DNA from: Labilibaculum sp.
GTDB taxonomy: Bacteria; Bacteroidota; Bacteroidia; Bacteroidales; Marinifilaceae
Length of the DNA: 64,000 nt
Direction: 5' to 3'
NCBI RefSeq assembly: GCF_963664555.1
Contig: NZ_OY761461.1
Coordinates: 4,629,769 to 4,693,768, forward strand
A program made the translations under genes and the position numbers. Numbering within the stretch: the first letter of the stretch is position 1; each line of letters opens with the position of its first letter. The notes below the pieces were generated by a model. The model ran no database searches, was not told the DNA's origin, and saw nothing but the letters and a program-made list of their open reading frames with translations. This document shows positions 25,759-35,379 of this stretch, piece by piece.

Positions 25759-27615
25759 TTATTCAATAACTCCTCTACCGGGAGCCGCCACCTGATTAAT
25801 TAAATCAGCCTCAAGCATCCTCTTTTCTATCCATTTTTTATTTTCCGAAATCTCCCCTTTTAGATATTTCTCAATCATTAAACCTGAAATTGGTGCTGCA
25901 TACCTACTTCCCCACACTCCATTTTCAACATAAACAACAATAGCAATCTTAGGATCTTCTCTAGGTGCAAATGCCACAAAAACAGAATGATCTGCTTCAT
26001 CCGAATTCTGAACTGTTCCCGTTTTACCGCACACACGAATATCTTTAATCGCCGCCAGTGTTCCGGTACTTCCCTCTCCTCCAGCAACCACCATTTCCAT
26101 ACCATCAATCACAGCTGTAAAATTGGAAGAGTCTACACTGGTATAATGTCTTTCCAAATACTCTTTTTCCAGAACCCCATTCTCTCCAACAGCCTTTACA
26201 ATATGAGGAATATAATAGTAACCTCTATTGGCAATTGCAGCTACCATATTTGCCATTTGTATTGGTGTAATCTCCAATTCACCTTGACCAATAGCAATGG
26301 AGATTGCATTTAAAGCCCTCCAATTCTTACGATACTTACGCTGATACTCTTCATTTGTAGGAATAGAACCTGTTTTTTCATTTGGCAAATCAATGCCAAG
26401 CTTATTGCCAAAACCAAAAGAAGTGACATGTTTTCTCCATGCAGTATACCCATCCTGAACAGAACCAAACTTAGGACTTTCCAAAACATAACGAAATACA
26501 TTTGCAAAATAAGCATTGCAGGATTGCTGAATAGCACGACGCAAATCCAAAGGAGATGAATGAGCATGACATCCCATTGTAAAATTGCCAACATGATAAC
26601 CGCTGTGACATTCAAATTTTGTAGATGGACTAATTACTCCTTCCTGAAGAGCCACCAATCCATTTACCAATTTAAAAATTGATCCCGGTGGATACAGCGC
26701 CTGCATTGTTCGGTCAAATAAAGGCTTTAATGAATCGTTTTGAACCATCATCTGATAATTCTTATTCATTGCACGCCCAACAAACATTTCCGGATCATAT
26801 CCCGGACTGGATACTTTTGCTAAAATTTGACCCGTTTGAGGCTCAATCGCAACAATTCCTCCTTTTTTATTTTGCATCAGCAACTCTCCGTATTGCTGCA
26901 AATCGATATCTAAACTTGTGTACAAATTCTTACCCGAGACAGCTTTTTTATCAAATTTCCCATCCCGAAATGATCCTTTTATTCTATTGAAAACATCAAC
27001 CCAATAAATCTTAACTCCCTTTTCTCCTCGAAGTTCTTTTTCATAGGTCCGTTCTATTCCACTTTTCCCTATATAATCTCCTTGTTTAAAATACGGATCA
27101 CTCTTGATTTCCTGATTGGTTACTTCTCTAAGATATCCTAATGCATGAGCGGCGCTTTTTAATGGATATTTTCGCAATGTTCTGGTCTGAACAAAGAAAC
27201 CAGGGAATTTATACAATTTCTCCTGCAAAACAGCATATCTTTCAGACGACAGCTGTTTTAAAAAAATAGATGCCTTTCGATAAGAATAATGCTTTGCCTT
27301 AGCAATCCCTTGTATTAATTCCAATTTTTCAATTCCTAGCAGCTGACAAAAATCGGTGGTATCAAAAACATCCAATTGTCTCGGTATTAACATCAGGTCG
27401 TAAGCGGCCTGATTGTATACCAATAATTTTCCGTTTCTATCATAAATCAATCCCCTTGCCGGATATTGTGTTACCTGTCTTTGAGAGTTATTCTCAGCAG
27501 ATAATTTATAGGTGTCATCAATTATTTGAAGGTTAAACAAACGGATAATGAAAATTAGAACAACCAGAATGAATATTCCGCCAATAATATATTTTCGGTT
27601 TGAGAAATTATTCAT
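25759..27615 (-). CDS. mrdA: Penicillin-binding protein 2, transpeptidase of the elongasome
   Basis: A 618-residue class B PBP. One N-terminal membrane helix (about 8-28) anchors it; the PBP dimer domain spans about 50-220; the transpeptidase domain has SIFK with Ser312 as the acylated serine, SCN at 365-367 and KTGT beginning at Lys531. It cross-links peptidoglycan during elongation with RodA, encoded 14 bp downstream. Upstream mreD is 18 bp away. No missing motif. Confidence 0.95.
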   Translation of the reverse strand: MNNFSNRKYIIGGIFILVVLIFIIRLFNLQIIDDTYKLSAENNSQRQVTQYPARGLIYDRNGKLLVYNQAAYDLMLIPRQLDVFDTTDFCQLLGIEKLELIQGIAKAKHYSYRKASIFLKQLSSERYAVLQEKLYKFPGFFVQTRTLRKYPLKSAAHALGYLREVTNQEIKSDPYFKQGDYIGKSGIERTYEKELRGEKGVKIYWVDVFNRIKGSFRDGKFDKKAVSGKNLYTSLDIDLQQYGELLMQNKKGGIVAIEPQTGQILAKVSSPGYDPEMFVGRAMNKNYQMMVQNDSLKPLFDRTMQALYPPGSIFKLVNGLVALQEGVISPSTKFECHSGYHVGNFTMGCHAHSSPLDLRRAIQQSCNAYFANVFRYVLESPKFGSVQDGYTAWRKHVTSFGFGNKLGIDLPNEKTGSIPTNEEYQRKYRKNWRALNAISIAIGQGELEITPIQMANMVAAIANRGYYYIPHIVKAVGENGVLEKEYLERHYTSVDSSNFTAVIDGMEMVVAGGEGSTGTLAAIKDIRVCGKTGTVQNSDEADHSVFVAFAPREDPKIAIVVYVENGVWGSRYAAPISGLMIEKYLKGEISENKKWIEKRMLEADLINQVAAPGRGVIE

Positions 27616-27633
27616 TTTATAGTATTAATTGAT

Positions 27634-28137
27634 CTATTTTTTAAACAGCAGGAATTGAGATGTAATGAGTAAGCTTAAAGTAAAGAATGTACTAAGAATG
27701 ATTCTGGTAATGGTTTCATTTAGATTGGAAAATGAAAATACTTCTATAAAAAACAAAAAACTATGATGCGCTATAACCAATATCAAGCAATACTTAAAAA
27801 ACCATCCAAATCCGTAATGATGAACGGACGGCGTCGTTCCTTGTTCATAACCGTCTCTTACAGACAAATAATTTAATATATATGGACGTAAGTATGCCAT
27901 AAACACACTAGCGGATGCATGCATCCCAACAGTATTGGAAAAAATATCTACACTCAGTCCCAAAAAAAATGACAAAACCAACAAAAGCCAGTTTGGGGTC
28001 TCGAATGGAAGCAATAATATGAATAAGATATACACATAAGGATTTAAAAAACCACTTATTTGAATGTTATTTAAGATGGCAACCTGAATAAATACAAGAA
28101 CCACAAATCTTATGATATTTTTTACGATTCGATTCAT
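27634..28137 (-). CDS. mreD: Rod shape-determining protein MreD
   Basis: A 167-residue inner-membrane protein with five or six hydrophobic segments, including YVYILFILLLPFETPNWLLLVLSFFLGLSVDIF, typical of MreD. It links MreC to the cytosolic MreB filament. Sequence conservation in this family is weak; position between mreC (4-bp overlap, ATGA type) and mrdA decides the name. Confidence 0.88.
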   Translation of the reverse strand: MNRIVKNIIRFVVLVFIQVAILNNIQISGFLNPYVYILFILLLPFETPNWLLLVLSFFLGLSVDIFSNTVGMHASASVFMAYLRPYILNYLSVRDGYEQGTTPSVHHYGFGWFFKYCLILVIAHHSFLFFIEVFSFSNLNETITRIILSTFFTLSLLITSQFLLFKK

Positions 28138-28961
28138 TCAATCACCTCCTTCTCAAGTTCTAAACGTTCATTTTTCATCAAATCACCAATAACTTTCACG
28201 TATGACAGACTTTTAAAATCATTGGAAAAGGCGATTCTCAATTCATGAAAATTACCTCCTGAGCTTGGCAAAATTTCCTGTACTGTACCCAGCAATATTC
28301 CCTCTGGAAAAATTGATGAATAACCACTGGTTACAATTGTGTCTCCTATCTGAATAGACACATGTATTGGAACTTCGTACAAACGGGCTGTTTTATAATC
28401 TTTTCCGTCCCAGGTAAGAGACCCAAAATAATTGTTCTTCTTAATTTTGGCCGAAATACTAATTCTACTATTTAATAAGGAAATTACCGTTGAAAAATTA
28501 TTTGAAACACTTTTTACTACCCCAACAACACCATGATCTGTAACTACAGCCATCTCTGGCTGAATACCATTTAGCTTGCCTTTATTCAAAGTAATATAAT
28601 TCAATTGCTTATTCACAGAATTATTAATGACTTTGGCAGTTCGGTAAAGGTATTGCTGTTGATATAAAGAATCATTATAAAGAACCGACGAATCGACTGA
28701 CATCTTGTATGATTCTGCCAGGATATTTTTCAACCGGGTATTTTCTTTATTTAATTCTTCGTTTAATTTGTCCAAAGCCAAATAATCGGTCGTAGATGAA
28801 ACCTTCTCATAAAGACTTCCAGTAAGAGCATTACTAGAATTCAGGAATTCTGTCTTTTGATAGTTATTGTAGCTAACCAGCAATAACATGCAAAAAATTT
28901 CAATTACAACAAAAATGATCGTAAAATGAAATCTTACGATAAAATGTAATAAATTCTTCAT
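28134..28961 (-). CDS. mreC: Cell shape-determining protein MreC
   Basis: A 275-residue bitopic protein: a membrane helix at about 12-30, a short coiled coil (about 60-80, LDKLNEELNKENTRLKNIL) and the periplasmic double beta-barrel with LNKGKLNGIQPEMAVVTDHGVVGVV, GDTIVTSGYSSIFPEGILLGTV. It connects the elongasome enzymes with MreB. It follows mreB by 45 bp containing a terminator and overlaps mreD by 4 bp. Confidence 0.93.
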   Translation of the reverse strand: MKNLLHFIVRFHFTIIFVVIEIFCMLLLVSYNNYQKTEFLNSSNALTGSLYEKVSSTTDYLALDKLNEELNKENTRLKNILAESYKMSVDSSVLYNDSLYQQQYLYRTAKVINNSVNKQLNYITLNKGKLNGIQPEMAVVTDHGVVGVVKSVSNNFSTVISLLNSRISISAKIKKNNYFGSLTWDGKDYKTARLYEVPIHVSIQIGDTIVTSGYSSIFPEGILLGTVQEILPSSGGNFHELRIAFSNDFKSLSYVKVIGDLMKNERLELEKEVIE

Positions 28962-28994
28962 TCAAAAAATCAAATCCCTGTTAAACTAAAAAAA

Positions 28995-29026
28995 TTTCGT
29001 TCCTGATTATCTCATCAGGAACGAAA
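28995..29026 (-). terminator. Terminator between mreB and mreC, overlapping the mreB stop
   Basis: A 13-bp stem (28995-29007 with 29014-29026, TTTCGTTCCTGAT against its complement) encloses a 6-nt loop that contains part of the mreB stop codon. On the minus strand it is followed by a run of seven T. It should reduce transcription of mreC onward. Confidence 0.75.
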
Positions 29027-30029
29027 ACTTATCTACATTTTTTAATGCAATTCCAGTACCACGTGCAACAGCCCTTAATGGATCTTCCGCAATGTGAAAT
29101 GGAATATTTATTTTATCTGTCAATCGCTTATCCAATCCACGAAGCAACGCTCCACCACCAGCAAGGTAAATTCCTCTATTTACAATATCGGCGTATAATT
29201 CCGGAGGTGTTTGCTCCAATGCACTTAAAATTGCAATTTCAATTTTCGAGATTGATTTCTCCAAACAATGCGCAATTTCCTGATAAGATACAGGCACTTC
29301 AATAGGAAGTGCTGTCATCTGATTTGGTCCTTGTACTCTGAAATCATTTGGTGGCTCTTCCAACTCAGATAGTGCAGATCCAACCTGAATTTTTATTTCT
29401 TCAGCAGTTCTTTCACCAATTTTTATATTGTGCTGATGACGCATATACTCCTGTATATCAGAAGTTAAATCATCACCTGCAATACGAATTGATTTATTGG
29501 TTACAATTCCACCTAAAGAAATTACTGCAATTTCAGTCGTTCCTCCACCTATATCTACTACCATATTTCCTTCAGGTGCTTCAACATCAATACCGATTCC
29601 AATAGCCGCAGCCATAGGCTCATAAATCATGTATACATCACGTCCTCCGGCATGCTCAGAAGAATCGCGAACTGCTCTCATTTCAACTTCGGTACTTCCC
29701 GAAGGAATACAAATCACCATGCGTAATGATGGTGGAAACAGACGAGGTTTTTTGTTGATCATCTTGATCATCCCACGAATCATTTGCTCTGCAGCATTAA
29801 AGTCGGCAATTACGCCATCTCTAAGCGGACGAATCGTTTTTAAATTTCCGTGAGTTTTGCCCTGCATCTGGCGGGCCTTTTCGCCAATCGCAACCATTTT
29901 TTCGGTGCGACGATCAATAGCTACAATTGATGGTTCGTCAACCACAATCTTATCATTACAGATAATAATTGTATTTGCTGTCCCCAAGTCAATCGCAATC
30001 TCCTGAGTTAAAAATGAAAAAAATCCCAT
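29007..30029 (-). CDS. mreB: Rod shape-determining actin homologue MreB
   Basis: A 340-residue actin-fold ATPase that organises lateral wall synthesis. Phosphate-1 motif IDLGTANTII (about 13-22), phosphate-2 VVDIGGGTTEIAVISLGG and adenosine motif LAGGGALLRGLD are all present. Length is normal. It starts 29 bp after purH on the same strand. The end is embedded in a terminator hairpin. Confidence 0.96.
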   Translation of the reverse strand: MGFFSFLTQEIAIDLGTANTIIICNDKIVVDEPSIVAIDRRTEKMVAIGEKARQMQGKTHGNLKTIRPLRDGVIADFNAAEQMIRGMIKMINKKPRLFPPSLRMVICIPSGSTEVEMRAVRDSSEHAGGRDVYMIYEPMAAAIGIGIDVEAPEGNMVVDIGGGTTEIAVISLGGIVTNKSIRIAGDDLTSDIQEYMRHQHNIKIGERTAEEIKIQVGSALSELEEPPNDFRVQGPNQMTALPIEVPVSYQEIAHCLEKSISKIEIAILSALEQTPPELYADIVNRGIYLAGGGALLRGLDKRLTDKINIPFHIAEDPLRAVARGTGIALKNVDKFSFLMR

Positions 30030-30058
30030 ATGGTAGTATAAATCTCTGTTATCTTATT

Positions 30059-31591
30059 TTAATGCTTAAAATGTCTCATTCCTGTAAATACCATAGCAAT
30101 TCCAAATTTATTAGCCGCCTCAATAGAATCCTTATCTCTTATTGAACCTCCAGGTTGAATAATAGCAGTAATTCCTGCTGCATGAGCTGCTTCTACACAA
30201 TCTGAGAATGGGAAAAATGCATCAGAAGCTAAAACACTTCCTGCAATCCGATCCGCCCCCTGACGAATGGCATTCTCCAAGGCCCAGATACGACTTACCT
30301 GTCCCGGACCAACACCACATGTAGTTTTATTTTTTGCTATGGCAATTCCATTTGATTTTGCATGTTTCACTGTTTTCCATGCAAACATCAAATCCTCCAT
30401 TTCACTTTCTGATGGTTCCCTTTCGGTAACCACTTCTAATTTTTCGCCGATTAATTCCTTATCCATTTCCTGAATTAAGAAACCTCCCAAAACAGTTTTT
30501 CCTTTAAATGAGGAATAATCTGATTTCAAGATTTCAGGCAATTCCAATAATCTTAAATTCTTCTTCGCTGTTAATATCTCTAAAGCTTCTTTACTAAAAG
30601 ACGGAGCAACAATTACTTCCAGAAAAATTCCACTCATAATTTCAGCCGTTGCTTTATCAATTTCACGATTTGATGCTACTATTCCACCAAAAATTGAAAC
30701 CGGATCAGCATCATAAGCTTTCTGAAAAGCTTCTGAAATTGTTTTGGCACTGCCAATTCCACATGGATTAGCATGCTTAGCAGCAACAATTGTAGGCTCT
30801 TCAAACTCTTTTAAGGTTTCCAAAGCTCCATCTGTATCACCAATATTGTTGTAAGATAGTTCTTTACCATGGATTTTCTTAGCGGCAGTTAAAGTTCCTT
30901 CAGTTTCCTGAATTTGACTGTAAAAAGTTGCATTCTGATGAGGGTTCTCTCCGTAACGGAGATCTTGCTTCTTTTCGTATGTAATCGTTAATGTTTTAGG
31001 AGATGTAATTTTCAGCCTTTTATTAAAATACCCTGAAATTAATGCATCGTAATGAGCAGTATGCTCAAATACTTTAGTTGCTAAATATTCTTTTGTGTCT
31101 AAACTAGTGTCTTCGCCTGATTTTAATTCTTCAATTACTTTCGAATAATCTTCGGGATCGGTAATAACAGTAACAAATTTGTAATTCTTTGCTGCCGCTC
31201 TCAACATTGTCGGACCACCTATATCAATATTTTCAATAATTTCCTCGTGACCAGCCTCAGGATTTAAAATTGTTTCTTTGAATGGATACAAATTACAAAC
31301 GACGATATCAATAGGCTCAATTCCTAACTCATTCATTTGAGCGATGTGGGTTTCGTTATCCCGAATTGCTAAAATTCCACCTTCAACATTTGGATGCAAG
31401 GTTTTTACACGCCCATCAAAACATTCTGGAAATTTAGTAAGATCTGAAATATCCATTACAGGAATTCCTTCAGCCTTAAATTTAGCAGAAGTTCCACCTG
31501 TAGATATGATTTCCCATCCTAAACCTGTTAATTCTCTAGCAAATTCAACAACATTTGTTTTATCAAACACACTGATCAGCGCTCTCTTCAT
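30059..31591 (-). CDS. purH: Bifunctional AICAR transformylase/IMP cyclohydrolase
   Basis: A 510-residue enzyme for the last two steps of purine synthesis: formylation of AICAR and closure to IMP. The N-terminal MGS-like cyclohydrolase domain contains GWEIISTGGTSAKF and VKTLHPNVEGGILAIR; the C-terminal domain has KHANPCGIGSA and the C-terminal QPGGSIRDKDSIEAANKFGIAMVFTGMRHFKH. The frame opens at ATG 31636, but the family starts at about MKRALISVFDK, so I use ATG 31591. Its position before mreB is a common Bacteroidota arrangement. Confidence 0.95.
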   Translation of the reverse strand: MKRALISVFDKTNVVEFARELTGLGWEIISTGGTSAKFKAEGIPVMDISDLTKFPECFDGRVKTLHPNVEGGILAIRDNETHIAQMNELGIEPIDIVVCNLYPFKETILNPEAGHEEIIENIDIGGPTMLRAAAKNYKFVTVITDPEDYSKVIEELKSGEDTSLDTKEYLATKVFEHTAHYDALISGYFNKRLKITSPKTLTITYEKKQDLRYGENPHQNATFYSQIQETEGTLTAAKKIHGKELSYNNIGDTDGALETLKEFEEPTIVAAKHANPCGIGSAKTISEAFQKAYDADPVSIFGGIVASNREIDKATAEIMSGIFLEVIVAPSFSKEALEILTAKKNLRLLELPEILKSDYSSFKGKTVLGGFLIQEMDKELIGEKLEVVTEREPSESEMEDLMFAWKTVKHAKSNGIAIAKNKTTCGVGPGQVSRIWALENAIRQGADRIAGSVLASDAFFPFSDCVEAAHAAGITAIIQPGGSIRDKDSIEAANKFGIAMVFTGMRHFKH

Positions 31592-31720
31592 AATTCTCTT
31601 AATTTGGGTAATTTTATAAAATGGCGTAAATTTCATTTTCTCTCGAAAAATAAAACCGGCTCAATCAAGGCTATAAATCCTTTAATAACAGACACTTATC
31701 CAGCCTCAAAAAACCTCATG

Positions 31721-31728
31721 CAAAGTTA
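31721..31728 (-). promoter_or_regulatory. Possible -7 box for purH-mre cluster
   Basis: TAACTTTG on the minus strand matches TAnnTTTG, about 130 bp before the chosen purH start. No clear -33 TTTG is present. Confidence 0.35.
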
Positions 31729-31875
31729 AGAAAAACCTAAAAAAAAACACCGTCTAAAAAAGATTTTTATTGAACTTTTTCATTGAATCATAATATCAGG
31801 CAACTTTTAATACAAGAAACTGTTTTTTATGCTTGAACTTTCCATTCAAAATAAAATTACTCCCAAAAATCTGAA

Positions 31876-33237
31876 CTAAACAAAGCTTAAAAAATAAGCT
31901 CCAATTGATAAGTAAATAAAAAGACCCACAATATCATTCAAAGTAGTCACAAAGGGACCCGTTGCCAAAGCAGGATCAATTTTCATTTTATGCAGAGTTA
32001 ATGGAATTAAGGTGCCAAATATTGACGCAAAAACAATAACTGAGAACAATGCAACCGACACACTTATTGTTAGACTAAAAGAATGCCCAACCATAAATAA
32101 GTTAACAAGGAAAACCAAACCCGAACAAATTATACCATTTACAAAGGCTCCCATCAGCTCTCTTAGTAACCGACTAATTGTACTTTCAAAACCCAATGAA
32201 TTATTTGCCAACCCCTGTACAATAATCGCCGCCGATTGAACACCTACATTTCCTCCCATTGCCGTAATCAGCGGAATAAAAAATGCCATCGCAGTATAAT
32301 TCCCCAAATCACCTTCGTGCCTTGATATTACAAAAGCACTTATAAGTCCGCCCATTAAACCAATTAACAACCATGGAAGGCGCGCTCTTGTTTGAATCCA
32401 AACCGAGTCACTTGACTCCACATCTTCAGTAAGACCAGATGCCATTTGGTAATCTTTCTCGGCCTCATCACGAATCACATCTACAACATCATCAATTGTA
32501 ATGCGTCCCATTAATCGTCCGATACTATCGATAACCGGTATTGCCACAAGGTCATACTTCTCCATAATCCGGGCCACTTCCTCATCCGGCTCATCGGTAT
32601 GCACCGACATAACATCCGGCTGATAAATATTACTGATTTTTGCCGATGTCGGACTCAAAATCATAATTTTTAAGGAAAGAGTTCCCTTTAAGATGCCATC
32701 ATCATCAACAACATATACATAGTAAATCTCATCAATATCCTCAGCTTGGCGACTTAATTCTCTCAGACAGGTTAGAACAGTCCAATTCTCATTTACCATC
32801 ACCAACTCTTTCGCCATCAATCCACCTGCAGTATCTTCATCGTAATGAAGTAAATCCACAATATCGCCGGCCTGTTCAATATCTCCTATATGGGAAAGAA
32901 TCTCCTCTTGTTGTTCTTCAGACATCCCGCCAATCACATCGGCAGCATCATCAGAATCCATTCTGTGAATAAACTGCTTTGCAATAACTTCAATAGGGAG
33001 AACCTTTAAAAACCGATCTCTATCATCCTCTTCTAATTCAGCTAAAACATCTGCAGCAGTATCAATATCGAGAAGTAAATACAAAAACTTAGCTTCCTCT
33101 GTATTGAGTTCATCATATATTTCGGCAATATCAGCAGGATGCAATCCATCCATCATACCAATTGCCCCGGCCTCATCCTTCTCTTCGATAATTCTTTTTA
33201 ACTGATCGATGTATTCGCGAGTCAATTCAAATTGCAT
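31876..33237 (-). CDS. mgtE: Magnesium transporter MgtE
   Basis: A 453-residue Mg2+ channel. The cytosolic MgtE_N superhelical domain covers about 1-135 (EEDDRDRFLKVLP, DSDDAADVIGGM), then a CBS pair (about 140-265, MVNENWTVLTCLRELSR and VMSVHTDEPDEEVARIMEKYDLVAIPVID), then five membrane helices with the pore motif MGGNVGVQSAAIIVQG. The acidic N and CBS domains act as the Mg2+ sensor in this family. It lies 23 bp after rsmA on the same strand. Confidence 0.95.
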   Translation of the reverse strand: MQFELTREYIDQLKRIIEEKDEAGAIGMMDGLHPADIAEIYDELNTEEAKFLYLLLDIDTAADVLAELEEDDRDRFLKVLPIEVIAKQFIHRMDSDDAADVIGGMSEEQQEEILSHIGDIEQAGDIVDLLHYDEDTAGGLMAKELVMVNENWTVLTCLRELSRQAEDIDEIYYVYVVDDDGILKGTLSLKIMILSPTSAKISNIYQPDVMSVHTDEPDEEVARIMEKYDLVAIPVIDSIGRLMGRITIDDVVDVIRDEAEKDYQMASGLTEDVESSDSVWIQTRARLPWLLIGLMGGLISAFVISRHEGDLGNYTAMAFFIPLITAMGGNVGVQSAAIIVQGLANNSLGFESTISRLLRELMGAFVNGIICSGLVFLVNLFMVGHSFSLTISVSVALFSVIVFASIFGTLIPLTLHKMKIDPALATGPFVTTLNDIVGLFIYLSIGAYFLSFV

Positions 33238-33260
33238 ATCAATGTATTTTAGGTGTGATT

Positions 33261-34058
33261 TTATTCTCTTAATTCCGCATTTATCAATTCTTCAATTTTA
33301 TTGGTTAAGTAAACAAACTGATCTACTGACAATTGCTCTGGCCTTTGAGCCATAAGTTCATCATCAAGCTTATCATCACCCAATACTGATTTTAAAGAAT
33401 TCCGCAAGGTTTTCCGGCGCTGATTGAATCCGGATTTAACGACTCGGAAGAATAGTTTTTCATCACAAGCCAATCTGTCGGTAGTATTCCTTTCCATACG
33501 AATTACCGCAGATTTAACTTTTGGAGGTGGGTCGAATACCGTTTCGCTAACAGTAAACAAATATTCTATATTGTAAAAAGCCTGCATAAGCACACTTAAG
33601 ATACCGTATGTTTTATTTCCAGGAACAGCAGCCATTCTTTCGGCAACTTCTTTCTGAATCATCCCTACAACCTCAGGGATCTGATCTCTGTGATCCAACA
33701 CTTTAAAGAATATTTGAGAGGAAATATTGTAAGGAAAGTTCCCTATTACAGAAAAAGGCTCCGAAAATAATTTCGACAAATCATATTTCAAAAAATCCTC
33801 TCCAATTATTCGTCCGGATAATTCCGGAAAATTTTCATTCAAATAAGCTACCGATTCTCTATCTATCTCAACAACATGGGTTTCAAATCCCTCTTCCTTA
33901 AGTAAATATTGCGTTAAAACTCCCATACCCGGACCAACCTCAAGTACCTTCGAGACACCATCAGCCTTCATACTTGCCACTATTTTTTTTGCAATATTCA
34001 AATCTTTTAAAAAATGCTGACCTAAACTTTTTTTTGCCCTAACGTATCCCATATCCAT
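33261..34058 (-). CDS. rsmA: 16S rRNA (adenine1518-N6/adenine1519-N6)-dimethyltransferase
   Basis: A 265-residue methyltransferase that dimethylates two adjacent adenines near the 3' end of 16S rRNA. KKSLGQHFLKD opens the protein; the SAM motif is EVGPGMGVLT, and the catalytic motif IGNFPYNIS is the NFPY variant of NLPY. Start could be ATG 34058 (MDMGYV) or ATG 34052 (MGYV). It is upstream of and probably co-transcribed with mgtE. Confidence 0.94.
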   Translation of the reverse strand: MDMGYVRAKKSLGQHFLKDLNIAKKIVASMKADGVSKVLEVGPGMGVLTQYLLKEEGFETHVVEIDRESVAYLNENFPELSGRIIGEDFLKYDLSKLFSEPFSVIGNFPYNISSQIFFKVLDHRDQIPEVVGMIQKEVAERMAAVPGNKTYGILSVLMQAFYNIEYLFTVSETVFDPPPKVKSAVIRMERNTTDRLACDEKLFFRVVKSGFNQRRKTLRNSLKSVLGDDKLDDELMAQRPEQLSVDQFVYLTNKIEELINAELRE

Positions 34059-34142
34059 CCAATTAATCCCTTTTATTTCAGTATCTCAAATTAACAAAAA
34101 TTAAAAACAGCTGCTTTTCAAAGGAGATTTCAAACATTTACT

Positions 34143-34150
34143 TATTTTTG
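34143..34150 (+). promoter_or_regulatory. Possible -7 box of the flippase-like gene
   Basis: TATTTTTG matches TAnnTTTG about 120 bp upstream of the TTG start; no clear -33 element. Confidence 0.3.
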
Positions 34151-34268
34151 TAGCTTATTTATCGTCCGGCAAATTTAGGACTTAATAATAGAAACACAGC
34201 TTATACTTGCTTAAAATTTAACCTCAGTTGGTTTTTTCTATAAAATACTAACTCTAAAATTATCAATT

Positions 34269-35288
34269 TTGAAGAAAAATCTCATACATATCATAAAATT
34301 TCTAATCTTCTTTTCAATTAGTTGTTTCTTATTTTGGTACGTTTACCGAGGTCAAAATACTTCAGAGCTAATTTTCACTTTAAAAAATGAAGTCAACTAT
34401 TACTGGATTCTTCTTTCTCTGTTTTTTGGACTGCTAAGTCACATCAGCAGAACAATCCGTTGGAATATGCTCATTGAATCCCTGGGAAAAAAACCAAGAA
34501 CGATAAATACTTTTCTTGCGGTTATGGTTGGTTATTTTGCAAATCTTGCACTACCAAGAATGGGCGAAATTTCAAGATGCGGCTTAATCAGCAAATATGA
34601 AAATATTTCTTTTTCCAAATTAATTGGCACTGTAGTTCTTGAAAGAGTACTGGATATAATCATGCTGATTATATTTCTACTAATCGCATTATCAACACAA
34701 TTTTCGGTTATTTCTCATTTCTTCTCAAACAATCCTGAAGTCAGCAGCAAACTCTCGAATGTATTTGCATCTTCAAACACAATATATGTAGTCGCTGCCG
34801 TATCAATTACCATCTGGATTTTAAGAAAAAAATTTAAAAATACAATTGTCTTTAAGAAAATTGATCAAACCCTTTCCAATTTTATGGCAGGCTTTCGTGC
34901 CATTAAGAAACTGGATAACAAATGGTCTTTTGTCTTTCACACTGTCTTTATTTGGATCATGTATTATTTGATGACGTATATCTGCTTCTTTAGTTTCGGA
35001 TTCACATCAAATCTTCCTGCTATTGCCGGACTAACCGTTTTTGTAATGGGCAGTTTTGGAATGGTTGCTCCTGTTCAGGGTGGAATTGGTGCCTGGCATT
35101 TTATGGTGATCGGAACTCTTCTGGTTTACCTTCCTGAAGTTACCAACATCGAAACCATGTCGAAAAGCTTTGCTCTTGTTGTGCACGGTGCACAAACAGC
35201 AATGATTATCATATTGGGTGCAGCTTCAGTAATTGCTCTGCCTATTGCAAACCGAAAGCAAGTAAAATTAATAAAGTCTGAAATTTGA
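34269..35288 (+). CDS. Flippase-like (YbhN/AglD, LPG synthase TM region) membrane protein
   Basis: A 339-residue protein with seven to eight hydrophobic segments, of the UPF0104/lysylphosphatidylglycerol-synthase transmembrane family. Typical pieces are SHISRTIRWNMLIESLG, GYFANLALPRMGEISRC and GSFGMVAPVQGGIGAWHFMV. No soluble aminoacyl-transfer domain is attached, so it is not a full MprF. Members are thought to act on lipid-linked substrates; the substrate is unknown. The start is TTG 34269: no ATG precedes it in frame and the next Met would remove a membrane helix. The stop is one base before ATG 35290. Confidence 0.8.
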   Translation: MKKNLIHIIKFLIFFSISCFLFWYVYRGQNTSELIFTLKNEVNYYWILLSLFFGLLSHISRTIRWNMLIESLGKKPRTINTFLAVMVGYFANLALPRMGEISRCGLISKYENISFSKLIGTVVLERVLDIIMLIIFLLIALSTQFSVISHFFSNNPEVSSKLSNVFASSNTIYVVAAVSITIWILRKKFKNTIVFKKIDQTLSNFMAGFRAIKKLDNKWSFVFHTVFIWIMYYLMTYICFFSFGFTSNLPAIAGLTVFVMGSFGMVAPVQGGIGAWHFMVIGTLLVYLPEVTNIETMSKSFALVVHGAQTAMIIILGAASVIALPIANRKQVKLIKSEI

Positions 35289-35289
35289 G

Positions 35290-35379
35290 ATGAGAATCGA
35301 TTTTACCATTATTGAAGTTAACGATCTTCATTCAAAAGAGAATTTATTGAACTTCCGGTACGACTTTATCAGAAAATGA
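35290..35379 (+). pseudogene. N-terminal fragment of the GNAT-like protein, separated by a one-base frameshift
   Basis: ATG 35290 begins MRIDFTIIEVNDLHSK and runs to TGA 35377-35379. The downstream gene in the other frame is open from 35322, and from 35337 it reads REFIELPVRLYQKMKNW, the conserved N-terminus of the family. One extra A in the AAAA run at 35334-35337 would join both parts into a 393-residue protein starting at 35290. The TGA of this fragment overlaps ATG 35376 as ATGA. Confidence 0.65.

Noticed and set aside
35330..35345. Programmed -1 frameshifting in the GNAT-like gene
   Set aside because: The site TCAAAAGAG is not a classic slippery heptamer and no stimulatory stem is evident, so a one-base deletion or sequencing error is more likely; kept as a possibility only.
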